Counted from the stretch's first letter, positions 1 through 7,197 are shown. The stretch: 20,255 bases of DNA from Bdellovibrionaceae bacterium UBA5009 (GCA_002396665.1 DGYJ01000110.1:1583-21837); one strand, 5' to 3'. Made by a program: numbers and translations. Notes: generated by a model from the letters alone, not told the origin.

Positions 1-28
1 TAAGACAGCTAGTTATCCATTTGGTAAG

Positions 29-57
29 TTGACTGCTTTCGTCTGGATCCGTAACCT
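29..57 (+). promoter_or_regulatory. Possible promoter of the exported EF-hand-like protein
   Basis: TTGACT at 29-34 is followed after 17 bases by TAACCT at 52-57. The -35 is good and the -10 poor (3 of 6). Transcription would begin close to the ATG at 64, which fits the lack of a ribosome-binding site there. Confidence 0.3.
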
Positions 58-63
58 GGTTCC

Positions 64-552
64 ATGAATAAAAATTATTATCGCTTGGTCGTTTTATGCA
101 CGCTCTCAATATTCGTTTTCGATGTGAATGCAAAGATGAGCCCCAAGGAACTGTCGTTAGCCGCGGAGCTGATTGAAAAGCTCGCTGCCAAGTCCCCAGA
201 CCATGATGGTGTCCCGCTACGCGAATATGCCATTCAGGATATTAATCATGATGGCGTACCCGAGGTGCTTGAAACGGTTAACACCACAGAAGAAAACGCC
301 GTTGGTCTGCTGAATGTTGAAATGGCTCCAGCGTTTGAATGGGTAACAATTTATAAACTGGAAAAGGGCCAATACATCGAGAAGACAAAAGACTTCAGTT
401 GGTTCCAGCAGCAGAGAAAACAGTTTTATCAAATGTGGTTATCTCTGCTAGAGAAGCCAGATGCATTGTCGACAGACAGCAAACGGCTGATTTCGAAGAA
501 TAAAGCTGCCTTTAAGAACGCTGTCGAGAAACTGAAAAAAAAGACCGAATAA
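64..552 (+). CDS. Small exported protein with an EF-hand-like calcium loop
   Basis: 162 residues. The first 23 residues form a signal peptide: a charged start, a hydrophobic core (VVLCTLSIFVF) and a VNA|K cleavage site, so the mature protein should be periplasmic or secreted. Residues 59-70 read DINHDGVPEVLE. This matches a 12-residue EF-hand-type loop, with D, N, D, G, E and E at positions 1, 3, 5, 6, 9 and 12, so calcium binding is plausible. The C-terminal half is Lys/Gln rich and ends in a basic helix. I do not recognise the family. No Shine-Dalgarno sequence precedes the ATG, but the next in-frame Met (residue 25) would remove the signal peptide, so this start is preferred. The gene may be leaderless (see promoter at 29-57). 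It converges on the minus-strand small gene ending at 585. Confidence 0.75.
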   Translation: MNKNYYRLVVLCTLSIFVFDVNAKMSPKELSLAAELIEKLAAKSPDHDGVPLREYAIQDINHDGVPEVLETVNTTEENAVGLLNVEMAPAFEWVTIYKLEKGQYIEKTKDFSWFQQQRKQFYQMWLSLLEKPDALSTDSKRLISKNKAAFKNAVEKLKKKTE

Positions 553-584
553 ACCACTGGTCAAAATACCAACAAGATTAATGA

Positions 585-821
585 TCAAAGTCGGTTTTTC
601 TTGAAACCGAAAAAAGATGCGATACCTGCAGTCGCCAAAAGGCCAAGACTGGTCGCCAGTGACTGGGCGAATGGCCCAGATAACAAGGTTCGATCTTTGA
701 TTTTTTTATCTTTGAAAATCTGAGACTCTTTAGATTCTGTAAGAGTTTCCCATTGCGAAGATTCAGGACCCTTTGCAAAGCTATGAATGCCAAAACAAAA
801 TAAAATTAAAAATTTAGCAAT
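585..821 (-). CDS. Hidden small signal-peptide/membrane protein without a canonical start
   Basis: Read leftward, this frame encodes about 78 residues: a hydrophobic export segment (KFLILFCFGIHSFA|KG), a polar middle (ESSQWETLTESKESQIFKDKK), then a second hydrophobic segment (SLATSLGLLATAGIASFFGF) and a basic end, KKNRL. This order looks like a real exported or inner-membrane protein. The frame has no ATG, GTG or TTG before the hydrophobic segment. It is open back to a TAA near 895, so initiation would have to use ATT at 819-821. Alternatively a one-base insertion lies just after the ATG at 823-825: that ATG frame stops after three codons, and removing one T gives MYAKFLILF. A promoter-like pair sits just upstream (846-874). 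It is either a gene with a rare start, a gene with a sequencing error, or a fresh pseudogene. Family unknown. Confidence 0.5.
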   Translation of the reverse strand: MAKFLILFCFGIHSFAKGPESSQWETLTESKESQIFKDKKIKDRTLLSGPFAQSLATSLGLLATAGIASFFGFKKNRL

Positions 822-845
822 ACATACCGTTCCAAAGTTGTTGCG

Positions 846-874
846 ATTTTTCGTCGAACACTGACCCTTGCCAA
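846..874 (-). promoter_or_regulatory. Possible promoter for the hidden small protein
   Basis: On the minus strand TTGGCA (874-869, 5 of 6 to the -35 consensus) is followed after 17 bases by AAAAAT (851-846, 4 of 6). The predicted start of transcription is near 839, just ahead of the proposed coding start at 821-825. Confidence 0.3.
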
Positions 875-1022
875 AACACTTAGTTGGAAAATTAAATTAC
901 TGGAACTAGTTTTGTTAAACTCTCAAGACTAAGTAAAAATGTCTAATGTATATCAGTGACTCCAAGGGCTGCAGGTCAAAATAGGTCATCTAAGACTGTC
1001 ATCATTTTTTTGCCATACAGTG

Positions 1023-1262
1023 TTAGGACACCTTAAGAACAAGATCGTGCTTGGGATATATTTTTGACAACATTAGAATTAATTTATCCGTCGTAAAGCG
1101 CTCACTGCGATAGTGAAGAACTTTGCTCATTACACTATCATCAACACCCACGATCTTAGCCAACTCCTTGGATTTTAATTCATGCTCTCGTTGATAAATG
1201 ATGAACTGACGACAAATTTCATATCTTAGTTTTTCAAGAGAAGATGCGGTCTTGGACAACAC
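1023..1262 (-). CDS. Short XRE-family helix-turn-helix regulator
   Basis: 79 residues from a GTG start. The central part, roughly residues 28-60, is a Cro/C1-type helix-turn-helix: helix (HELKSKELAKIVGV), turn, recognition helix (DSVMSKVLHYRSERF), then a supporting helix (TTDKLILMLSKIYP). There is no effector domain, so it probably binds DNA as a dimer. Similar single-domain proteins occur as antitoxins of the HigA/HTH_37 type, but no toxin-like gene adjoins it, so a solitary regulator is more likely. The GTG (1260-1262) has only a weak GGA upstream. A stronger GGAGG lies about 24 bases upstream but has no in-frame start near it. Downstream of telA on the same strand, with its own possible promoter. 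Confidence 0.75.
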   Translation of the reverse strand: MLSKTASSLEKLRYEICRQFIIYQREHELKSKELAKIVGVDDSVMSKVLHYRSERFTTDKLILMLSKIYPKHDLVLKVS

Positions 1263-1393
1263 TAAATGTTCCGTAAAACTACGTTTCCTCCATCGGAGAC
1301 GGGGTTAAGGTTCTGGTTCTGAAAGGCCAATAATAAAATTAACGCTCTAACCCCAATTGAAATAGCCGAATTCTAGCTGTCCAAAATCTGTAA

Positions 1394-1422
1394 ATTATAA
1401 TGTCTTTGTTCGAACGAAAAGC
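1394..1422 (-). promoter_or_regulatory. Promoter-like element with embedded palindrome upstream of the XRE gene
   Basis: On the minus strand a perfect -10 (TATAAT, 1399-1394) is preceded by a poor -35 region near 1417-1422. Between them, at 1404-1421, lies an imperfect palindrome centred on GTTCGAAC (8-base perfect core). A palindrome inside the spacer is a typical operator position and would suit autorepression by the XRE protein. It lies just beyond the telA stop codon. Confidence 0.35.
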
Positions 1423-1425
1423 TAC

Positions 1426-2637
1426 TTAATCAATTTCCAATTTTATTTGAGGCTTGGCTTTGTTGCCGTCTTCCATTTTAGCAATGGTCTTTTCTGCATC
1501 ACCTGAAATTTTGTCCAATTCCAAAATTGTATTAGCCATCTGTGGCAATGCATTCAGTCTGAATGTCGAAACATCTTCCATCGCAATTTTTAAATCTGCA
1601 AAAGCAGACTTCAACGAATTTAGATCAAGCTGGGCAGACGATGCTTGCTTGTGAATTTCAGTGCCTTGGGTTTTAAGCCTGGCAGCTGTCCCTGCAATTA
1701 AATCCGAAGTTGTTTTGCTAACAGAATTTACTTTGTCTAAGACAATTTTTTGATTTGCCAATGCCATGGCGACAGTTGCAGCAGTTTCAAGAGCTGTCAC
1801 TGTGACATTGAGGGCTCTATTGACCCCTCGGGATAGCTCCTTGTTATTTCTCATAATGAGTTCAGTGGCGATGACACCTTGCTGGCTCACTGCAAGCTGT
1901 TGTTGGAGATCAATGATTCGTTGTCTTAGTGGGAACAAAAGTTCTTCGGCTACGAAGCGATTTTTAGGATCATCTTTTGGAATTTCACGATCCAATTTAT
2001 ATTGAATTTTTGTATCCATGAGCTGGCCAAGTTTTATTACCTGCTCAAGTTTTTTTGAAGTCTCTCGCATTTGCTTTTGGTCTTCTTGCAGTGTCAGGTT
2101 GTCTCTTAGCAATTGGTCTCTGCCATTTTCTAGGGAACCAGTAATGGCACTGATAACTGTTTGTGCTGATTCGAATTTTGAAAAATATCTTTTTATCGGA
2201 GTTCCAATGCCAGGAATTTGGCCTAAAGCTCTTGAAAACCATCCTGGTTCAAAATTAAATTTAGCAGGATCTAGCTCTTCGACCTTAACTTTTAAGTTGA
2301 TCAGAGCATTGGCAACATCGCCACCATCATCAGCTTTTTGCGAAAGATTTTTGACTGGTTGACGAAGCATCTCACTTTGTTTCGCCGCTCGTTTTTGAAT
2401 TTCAAAGCCCATCTGCTCGACTGAATTCTTTTTAGCCTGCTGTTGGTCGATATCGTCAGAAGTAAAGTTTAACAACTTATCGACAAATTCAGTGGCTTTG
2501 CCATCAAGATTTTTTTCATCGGCATTTGTGAGCTGAATTTCTGAAGGGGTAGAAATAGAAAGTTCGCTTTTAATGTCAGTTACAGTTGGAATTTTTAATT
2601 TCTCATTTTCAAGAGTTAAAGTTTCTTTTGTCGACAT
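1426..2637 (-). CDS. telA: TelA family toxic-anion-resistance protein
   Basis: 403 residues, soluble and almost entirely alpha-helical, with the TelA family's long helical bundle. The most diagnostic stretch is near residues 285-300, where ALETAATVAMALANQK is followed by a long coiled coil. An earlier segment (LGQIPGIGTPIKRYFSKFES) also fits the family. TelA was named for tellurite resistance. Its homologues accompany XpaC (B. subtilis yaaN beside xpaC) and envelope-stress genes, and the biochemical role is unresolved. The ATG has a strong AAGGGGAG Shine-Dalgarno sequence 5-6 bases upstream. It follows the XpaC-like gene after 11 bases, so both should be on one transcript. The N-terminal 60 residues are polar and probably disordered. 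Confidence 0.9.
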   Translation of the reverse strand: MSTKETLTLENEKLKIPTVTDIKSELSISTPSEIQLTNADEKNLDGKATEFVDKLLNFTSDDIDQQQAKKNSVEQMGFEIQKRAAKQSEMLRQPVKNLSQKADDGGDVANALINLKVKVEELDPAKFNFEPGWFSRALGQIPGIGTPIKRYFSKFESAQTVISAITGSLENGRDQLLRDNLTLQEDQKQMRETSKKLEQVIKLGQLMDTKIQYKLDREIPKDDPKNRFVAEELLFPLRQRIIDLQQQLAVSQQGVIATELIMRNNKELSRGVNRALNVTVTALETAATVAMALANQKIVLDKVNSVSKTTSDLIAGTAARLKTQGTEIHKQASSAQLDLNSLKSAFADLKIAMEDVSTFRLNALPQMANTILELDKISGDAEKTIAKMEDGNKAKPQIKLEID

Positions 2638-2648
2638 AGTTTCTCCCC

Positions 2649-3401
2649 TTAATGCTTAGAGTATATCTTGGCTCTATCAGCCAGTTCTCTAATTTGCTGC
2701 ATTGATTGTTCAAGTTGATCTCGGTGTTTTTCTTTCGTGTTAATTTCATTTACTGAATTAAAAAGTATCGCAAGCTGCTGCAAGGCCTCATCAGTGGATT
2801 TAAGTAGATGCAAAACTTGTTTCTTTTGTTCTTGGGATTGGTCGGAATTGCTTTTGCTAACCAAATTTAGATTCTCCAAAATACTTTTTGTATGTACGAG
2901 GTTTTCTCCAATGGATAAGCAGGATGAGTCAATGCTGCTCAAGTAGCGACCGAAAGTGATTTCAGAGGGCTCAAATTTTTGCGTGAGAACATTTTTTAAA
3001 CTTTTGTATTGCTGCAAAAGTAAATCGGCTTGGTTAGCAGCCTGTGTCCCTTCGGTCTCGACATTTTCTAAAAATTTGCATTTGCTGACTTGCTTTTTGA
3101 TTTGCTCTAGCTGGTGCAGTATTGAGCCCAGAATAAGTTGGTCGGTATTCGAAGTTAATGCCAAGGATTTTTTGACCAGCTGTCTTGCTCCAAAAAAGAC
3201 TGCCCCAGAAATTGCGAGAAAAGCCGACAAGATTGTATATTGGGTTAGCACGAAAACACCGACAGCGCTTGCCGAAGCTACAAGGCCCATAGCCAAAAAA
3301 GCTCGATTGATTCGAATGCTTTTAATCGTTTCCATTGCCGAAAATTGAAAGCTTTCGGGCGGGTTCTCGTTTTTTGCTACTGGCAGCTTTGAGTCGGTCA
3401 T
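2649..3401 (-). CDS. xpaC: XpaC-like membrane protein (5-bromo-4-chloroindolyl phosphate hydrolysis family)
   Basis: About 250 residues. After a polar N-terminus come two hydrophobic segments, roughly residues 36-54 (FLAMGLVASASAVGVFVL) and 58-75 (SAFLAISGAVFFGARQ), then a cytoplasmic helical domain rich in Gln, Leu and Lys. This layout and the adjoining telA match the XpaC family, whose name comes from a colony-colour phenotype; its enzymatic activity is not established. The ATG at 3399-3401 is preferred because GGAG lies 4 bases upstream. The frame stays open to 3440 but lacks a ribosome-binding site there. It is the first gene of a leftward operon with telA and diverges from the SPFH gene. 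Family assignment rests on architecture and neighbour, not a signature motif. Confidence 0.7.
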   Translation of the reverse strand: MTDSKLPVAKNENPPESFQFSAMETIKSIRINRAFLAMGLVASASAVGVFVLTQYTILSAFLAISGAVFFGARQLVKKSLALTSNTDQLILGSILHQLEQIKKQVSKCKFLENVETEGTQAANQADLLLQQYKSLKNVLTQKFEPSEITFGRYLSSIDSSCLSIGENLVHTKSILENLNLVSKSNSDQSQEQKKQVLHLLKSTDEALQQLAILFNSVNEINTKEKHRDQLEQSMQQIRELADRAKIYSKH

Positions 3402-3440
3402 TGTTCTCCATAAAATCCTTTCAATCAGGCCGATCAACAC

Positions 3441-3524
3441 ATTGCAAAACTCTTTGTATGCAATCTTTGGGCTAGCCTGAAGAAAGATTTCTAACTATCA
3501 TAATATCTACTTCTATTTAGTAGA
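3441..3524. promoter_or_regulatory. Divergent control region between xpaC-telA and the SPFH operon
   Basis: The 143-base gap between divergent genes holds an inverted repeat ATTGCA (3441-3446) / TGCAAT (3459-3464), a rightward -10-like CATAAT (3499-3504) with no good -35, and a 6-bp hairpin TCTACT (3506-3511) / AGTAGA (3519-3524) just ahead of the AAGGGG ribosome-binding site of the SPFH gene. The repeat is a candidate operator acting on both operons. The hairpin could lie in the leader RNA. Confidence 0.35.
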
Positions 3525-3544
3525 GCAAGAAAAGGGGTGACTTC

Positions 3545-4522
3545 GTGGGTCTTTTTGATCTTTTTAAAAAGCAATTTATTGACGTCATCGAATGGAATGA
3601 GGAGTCTCAGGGCATTTTGTCCTATCGTTTCCCTATGACAGACCGAGAAATTCAGAATGGCGCACAATTAACAGTTCGTGATACCCAATTGGCACTCTTC
3701 GTCAATGAAGGCCAAATCGCTGATCTTTTTGAATCTGGGATGCACACCATGGCGACAAACAGTTTGCCCGTGCTGACGAATCTTAGAAACTGGGACAAAG
3801 GGTTTCAATCGCCTTTTAAGTCGGATCTTTATTTTTTCTCGACTCGTGAGCAGCTTGATCAACGATGGGGCACTCCTAATGCAGTTGTCATCAAGGATAA
3901 GCAATTCGGCCCCCTGAGAATTCGGGCCCATGGCATCTATTCGTACAAATTAAAAAATCCAAAAACATTTTTTACCAAAGTCAGTGGGACCAAAGAAGTT
4001 TTTACGACTCAAGAGCTTGAGGGTCAGCTTCGCTCAGCCATCCTCACTCACTTGGCCACTTTCATGGGGAAACTCGAAGTCAATTTTATTGACATGGCTG
4101 CAAACCAGATGGAGTTTTCAAATACACTCAAGGGTGCATTGGTCGATTTGTTTTCGGGCTATGGATTGAGCTTAGAATCCTTTTTTGTGCAAAGTATTTC
4201 GTTACCTGAAGAGCTTCAAGGGCATCTGGATAAAATGGCTTCAATGAAAATGGTCGGTGATTTAAAAAATTATGCTCAATTTCAAGCCGCCGACAGCATT
4301 TCTATTGCTGCGAAAAATGAAAGTGGAGCGGCTGGTGCTGGTGTAGGACTGGGCGTGGGCATGGCCATGGGTCAATCGATGTCGGGAATTTCAGGGGCTG
4401 AAACTAAGACTGAAAATCCCATGGAAACCATCAATAAGCTTCATGGCATGATGAAAAATGGTGTGATTAGCCAGCAAGAATTTGAAGCTAAAAAAACTGA
4501 ACTGTTAAAAAAGGTAACTTAG
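3545..4522 (+). CDS. SPFH (band 7) domain protein with C-terminal SHOCT domain, YdjI-like
   Basis: 325 residues from a GTG start with AAGGGGTG upstream. Residues 1-35 (LFDLFKKQFIDVIEWNEES) and the following beta-rich region to about 210 match the YdjI/virion-core type of SPFH protein, including the VIEW segment and the TVRDTQLALFVNEGQ strand pair. Residues 255-275 form a Gly/Ala-rich stretch (GAAGAGVGLGVGMAMGQ) that may contact membrane or be a linker. The last 33 residues (INKLHGMMKNGVISQQEFEAKK) are a SHOCT domain, a short oligomerisation module. In B. subtilis YdjI acts with PspA at the membrane; here PspA is missing. It is the first gene of the rightward operon, with the zinc-ribbon DUF4178 gene only 3 bases downstream. 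It probably scaffolds the membrane complex (inference). Confidence 0.85.
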   Translation: MGLFDLFKKQFIDVIEWNEESQGILSYRFPMTDREIQNGAQLTVRDTQLALFVNEGQIADLFESGMHTMATNSLPVLTNLRNWDKGFQSPFKSDLYFFSTREQLDQRWGTPNAVVIKDKQFGPLRIRAHGIYSYKLKNPKTFFTKVSGTKEVFTTQELEGQLRSAILTHLATFMGKLEVNFIDMAANQMEFSNTLKGALVDLFSGYGLSLESFFVQSISLPEELQGHLDKMASMKMVGDLKNYAQFQAADSISIAAKNESGAAGAGVGLGVGMAMGQSMSGISGAETKTENPMETINKLHGMMKNGVISQQEFEAKKTELLKKVT

Positions 4523-4525
4523 GCA

Positions 4526-5152
4526 ATGACTCTTTCGTGTCCAGCTTGTGGAGCTGAAGTTTTATTTAAGTCCAGAGCTTCAGTTTTTGGGGTTTGTTCG
4601 TTTTGCAGCTCAACTCTTGTTAGGCACGATATGAATATCGAAAGCCTGGGCAAAATGACCGAGATGCCACAGGACATGAGCCCTTTGCAAATTGGAACTA
4701 CTGGTATTTTTGAAGGTTCAAAATTTGAAGTGATAGGTCGACAAAGAATTGGCTGGGAAAGTGGATCTTGGAATGAATGGTATTTGCATTTTGATAGTGG
4801 CAAAGATGGTTGGCTTGCCGATGCTCAAGGGTTTTACATGGTGAGTTTTCAAATCATTGAACAAGTAAAAATCCCAGAGCTATCAAGATTGAAAATCGCT
4901 GAAGCCATTCAAATCAATAGATCGCAGTACACCATCGACAATATTCATGAAGTGGCTTGTGTGGGCAGTCAGGGCGAACTGCCAGTAAAAAGTCTGAAGG
5001 GCCGCAAATCAACCAGTGTGGATTTAGTTGGACCCAATGATAGTTTTGGCAATATTGACTATTCCAATGAGGGAGATCGATTATTTTTTGGCAAATATAT
5101 CGATTTTGATAATTTAAAATTTATGAATTTAAGGGAAATAGATGGCTGGTGA
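4526..5152 (+). CDS. Zinc-ribbon DUF4178 protein (soluble)
   Basis: 208 residues. An N-terminal zinc ribbon uses C5-x2-C8 (CPACG) and C24-x2-C27 (CSFC). Residues about 52-195 form a DUF4178 domain, recognisable by the IGTTGIFEG start, the W-rich WNEWYLHF strand and the DGWLADAQG segment. There is no signal peptide or membrane segment, so it should be cytoplasmic. DUF4178 proteins have no established activity, but they recur beside DUF350, SPFH, PspA-like and polyamine-synthase genes. The ATG lies 3 bases beyond the SPFH stop. The 3' end overlaps the next DUF4178 gene by 11 bases, which suggests coupled translation. It is the smaller of two adjacent paralogues and probably arose by tandem duplication. 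Confidence 0.85.
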   Translation: MTLSCPACGAEVLFKSRASVFGVCSFCSSTLVRHDMNIESLGKMTEMPQDMSPLQIGTTGIFEGSKFEVIGRQRIGWESGSWNEWYLHFDSGKDGWLADAQGFYMVSFQIIEQVKIPELSRLKIAEAIQINRSQYTIDNIHEVACVGSQGELPVKSLKGRKSTSVDLVGPNDSFGNIDYSNEGDRLFFGKYIDFDNLKFMNLREIDGW

Positions 5153-6812
5153 TGAATTAAAATCTACGACTGAGCACAAGCCTGCTTCTGTTAAGGTTTT
5201 CAATTGCCCATCTTGTGGGGCTGGTGTTGTTCTTCGTGCAGTTGGACAGTCTATCACTGCTGTCTGCGGATCTTGTGCTGCAATTATTGATTCATCCAAT
5301 GAAAATTATAAAGTTCTCGAAAAAGCTTCAAAAACAGGCAAACGAGATCAAGTTATACCTCTAGGTCAGAGGGGAAAATTTCGTGGCGTCGTGTGGGAAG
5401 TTATTGGTTACGTCGAAAGATCCGATGGCTCTTCGGTTTATACTTGGAGCGAGTACTTACTATTTAATCCGATAAAGGGCTTTCGTTGGCTGACCGAATT
5501 TGATGGCCATTGGAACTATGTCATCACGACAAAATCAAGACCAACCGAAGACAATCTTGGCCGAAGGAAGGTCACCTACCTCAGTAAAGATTACTATTTG
5601 TTTCATACAGGTTTGGCGAAAGTTATCTATGTCATTGGTGAATTTTATTGGCAGGTGAAGCAAGGTGAAACAGTACAGGTCGAGGACTATGTGTCGCCAC
5701 CAGAAATTTTGTCCTCAGAAAAAAGCAATAATGAAATTGTTTGGTCATTGGGCGAGTATGTAAGCCAAAGCGAAGTTAAATCGGCATTTCAAATTTCTAA
5801 GCCAATGCCGCTTCAGTCAGGGGTTGCCCCCAATCAACCATCAACTGTCACCGAGACAGCGAATTATGCTGGAAAATATTGGGGAATGTTTTTAGGGATC
5901 CTTTTCTTAATTCAGTTGGCTTCGATGTTTCTTTCTAAAAATGAAACTGTCTATTCAGGACAATTTACTTACAGTTCAACTGACACCGAAAAACTAAAGG
6001 TATCTCCTCAATTTGAACTTAGCCATGGTATGTCCAATCTCGAAGTTTCAGTTTCAGCTCCAGTCCAAAACAATTGGGTAGAGATACAAAGTGACTTAGT
6101 GAACGACGACAATGGTGAAAGCGAAGACTTTGAGCAAGGCATAGAATATTATTTTGGTTACGACAGTGATGGCTCATGGACCGAAGGAAGTCAGAATTCT
6201 TCTTTAGTTTTATCCTCGATCCCTTCTGGAAAATATCATTTGAATATAGAAGCATCCGGCCCAGCTCTTCCAATTTTGAACCCAGCGATAACTATGGATG
6301 TTGTAACTCCAGAAAGTGCAGTAGCAAAAAATAGCTACTGGCAAAATGGCAAGTTGAAAGCCGTTGAACCAGTTTTAAATGAAAAGATCGAAGGCATCGC
6401 AAAATACTATTTTGAAAATGGCCAATTGAATAAAGAGATTGCATTTCGAAATGGCGAAAGAAATGGAAAATACACCATTTATGCCGAGGATGGTTCAGTT
6501 CAGCAAACTGGAGTTCATTTGAATGGTCAGCTCAATGGGAATGTAAAATGGTACAATTCAAAAGGCGTAGTGACTCGTGATGTTTACTACAACAATGGAG
6601 TTCTAGTGCCAAATAACTCTGCGAATGCTTCAAGCTTAACCTTAAATGTCGTTATTAAGAGAGATGTTACAACATGGTCTAATTTTCTTTGGGCCTTGTT
6701 TCTAATTTCGTTCTTTCCAATTCTCGTCTTGTGGCGAAATCGCAGCTTTGAAATGAGTCGCTGGTCACAGAGCGATTTTTCTCCCTACTATCAACACCAG
6801 GAGGAAAACTAA
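5142..6812 (+). CDS. Membrane-bound zinc-ribbon DUF4178 protein with MORN-like repeats
   Basis: 556 residues. Domains in order: zinc ribbon (C22-C25 in CPSCG, C42-C45 in CGSC); DUF4178 domain about 70-210 (WSEYLLFN, KGFRWL, DGHWNY); transmembrane segment about 246-264 (GMFLGILFLIQLASMFL); a beta-rich, presumably periplasmic region about 270-395; two to three MORN/YwqK-like repeats about 420-490 (YYFENGQLNKE, RNGERNGKYTIY, LNGQLNGNVKWYNSKG); and a second transmembrane segment about 512-533 (WALFLISFFPILVLW). The zinc ribbon and DUF4178 would sit in the cytoplasm with the repeats outside, so it could link envelope sensing to the inner complex (inference). It overlaps the preceding paralogue by 11 bases and ends in TAATG shared with the next small gene. 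GAGGAA before its stop serves that next start. Confidence 0.85.
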   Translation: MAGDELKSTTEHKPASVKVFNCPSCGAGVVLRAVGQSITAVCGSCAAIIDSSNENYKVLEKASKTGKRDQVIPLGQRGKFRGVVWEVIGYVERSDGSSVYTWSEYLLFNPIKGFRWLTEFDGHWNYVITTKSRPTEDNLGRRKVTYLSKDYYLFHTGLAKVIYVIGEFYWQVKQGETVQVEDYVSPPEILSSEKSNNEIVWSLGEYVSQSEVKSAFQISKPMPLQSGVAPNQPSTVTETANYAGKYWGMFLGILFLIQLASMFLSKNETVYSGQFTYSSTDTEKLKVSPQFELSHGMSNLEVSVSAPVQNNWVEIQSDLVNDDNGESEDFEQGIEYYFGYDSDGSWTEGSQNSSLVLSSIPSGKYHLNIEASGPALPILNPAITMDVVTPESAVAKNSYWQNGKLKAVEPVLNEKIEGIAKYYFENGQLNKEIAFRNGERNGKYTIYAEDGSVQQTGVHLNGQLNGNVKWYNSKGVVTRDVYYNNGVLVPNNSANASSLTLNVVIKRDVTTWSNFLWALFLISFFPILVLWRNRSFEMSRWSQSDFSPYYQHQEEN

Positions 6813-6949
6813 TGAAAAAGGCTTTTATTATTTATGGGACTGTCATTTGTTTGATCTTTGCCTATGCTAACTATAATGGTTGGACTGTGGCTGACTCGGT
6901 AAAATCAGGTAAATGGGGGCCCCATGGACATAGCGCATACCACAAATAA
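6812..6949 (+). CDS. 45-residue single-pass small protein with GPHGHSAYHK tail
   Basis: This short gene begins inside the stop codon of the previous gene (TAATG) behind a good GAGGAA ribosome-binding site. It encodes one N-terminal membrane segment (AFIIYGTVICLIFAYA) after a Lys-Lys start, then NGWTVADSVKSGKW and a C-terminal tail, GPHGHSAYHK, containing three His residues in 8. With the positive end inside, the tail would lie in the periplasm, where the His residues could bind a metal. The tight packing between a DUF4178 gene and a DUF350 gene argues that it is real and belongs to the same system. I know of no named family. The uncleaved-anchor reading is preferred because no cleavage motif follows the hydrophobic stretch. 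Confidence 0.75.
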   Translation: MKKAFIIYGTVICLIFAYANYNGWTVADSVKSGKWGPHGHSAYHK

Positions 6950-6966
6950 AACAGGAGGAATTTAAA

Positions 6967-7197
6967 ATGGTCGATTCATTACAGCAGCTTATCAGCTTCA
7001 AATACATCATTGCATCTTTGGTGTTTTCAGCGATTGGAATTGGGGTACTTTCATTTTCATTTATCATTTTTGATAAATTGACCCCAGGCAATCTTTGGAA
7101 AGAAATTGTTGAAGAACACAACATTGCATTGGCTATAACTACAGCTGCCTTTACTTTGGCGATTGCCCAGATTATCGCAGCAGCGATACATGGCTAG
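6967..7197 (+). CDS. DUF350 (YjfL-like) inner-membrane protein
   Basis: 76 residues, about half the length of two-repeat YjfL proteins, so it carries one DUF350 unit. It has two membrane segments, about residues 12-34 (YIIASLVFSAIGIGVLSFSF) and 51-73 (LAITTAAFTLAIAQIIAAAI). The connecting segment, FDKLTPGNLWKEIVEEHN, is typical of the family (DKLTP followed by an acidic EI-E helix and an Asn). AGGAGG lies 8 bases before the ATG, the best ribosome-binding site in the operon. In enterobacteria DUF350 (yjfL) accompanies a PspA paralogue and a glutathionylspermidine-synthase-like gene, so a link to polyamine-related membrane stress is established by context, but its function is not known. The stop codon lies in the hairpin that covers the next start. 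Confidence 0.88.
   Translation: MVDSLQQLISFKYIIASLVFSAIGIGVLSFSFIIFDKLTPGNLWKEIVEEHNIALAITTAAFTLAIAQIIAAAIHG

Noticed and set aside
973..988. Direct repeat AGGTCA-N4-AGGTCA
   Set aside because: One helical turn apart, but only two short copies in an AT-rich gap, with no gene start placed to use it.
1276..1295. Four-codon minus-strand ORF (ATG GAG GAA ACG TAG) before the XRE gene
   Set aside because: Too short to judge as a leader peptide, and it carries no regulatory codons or attenuator-like stems.
1301..1354. Inverted repeat GGGGTTA / TAACCCC with a 40-base loop
   Set aside because: Seven bases with a long loop and no T-run; likely to occur by chance in a window of this size.
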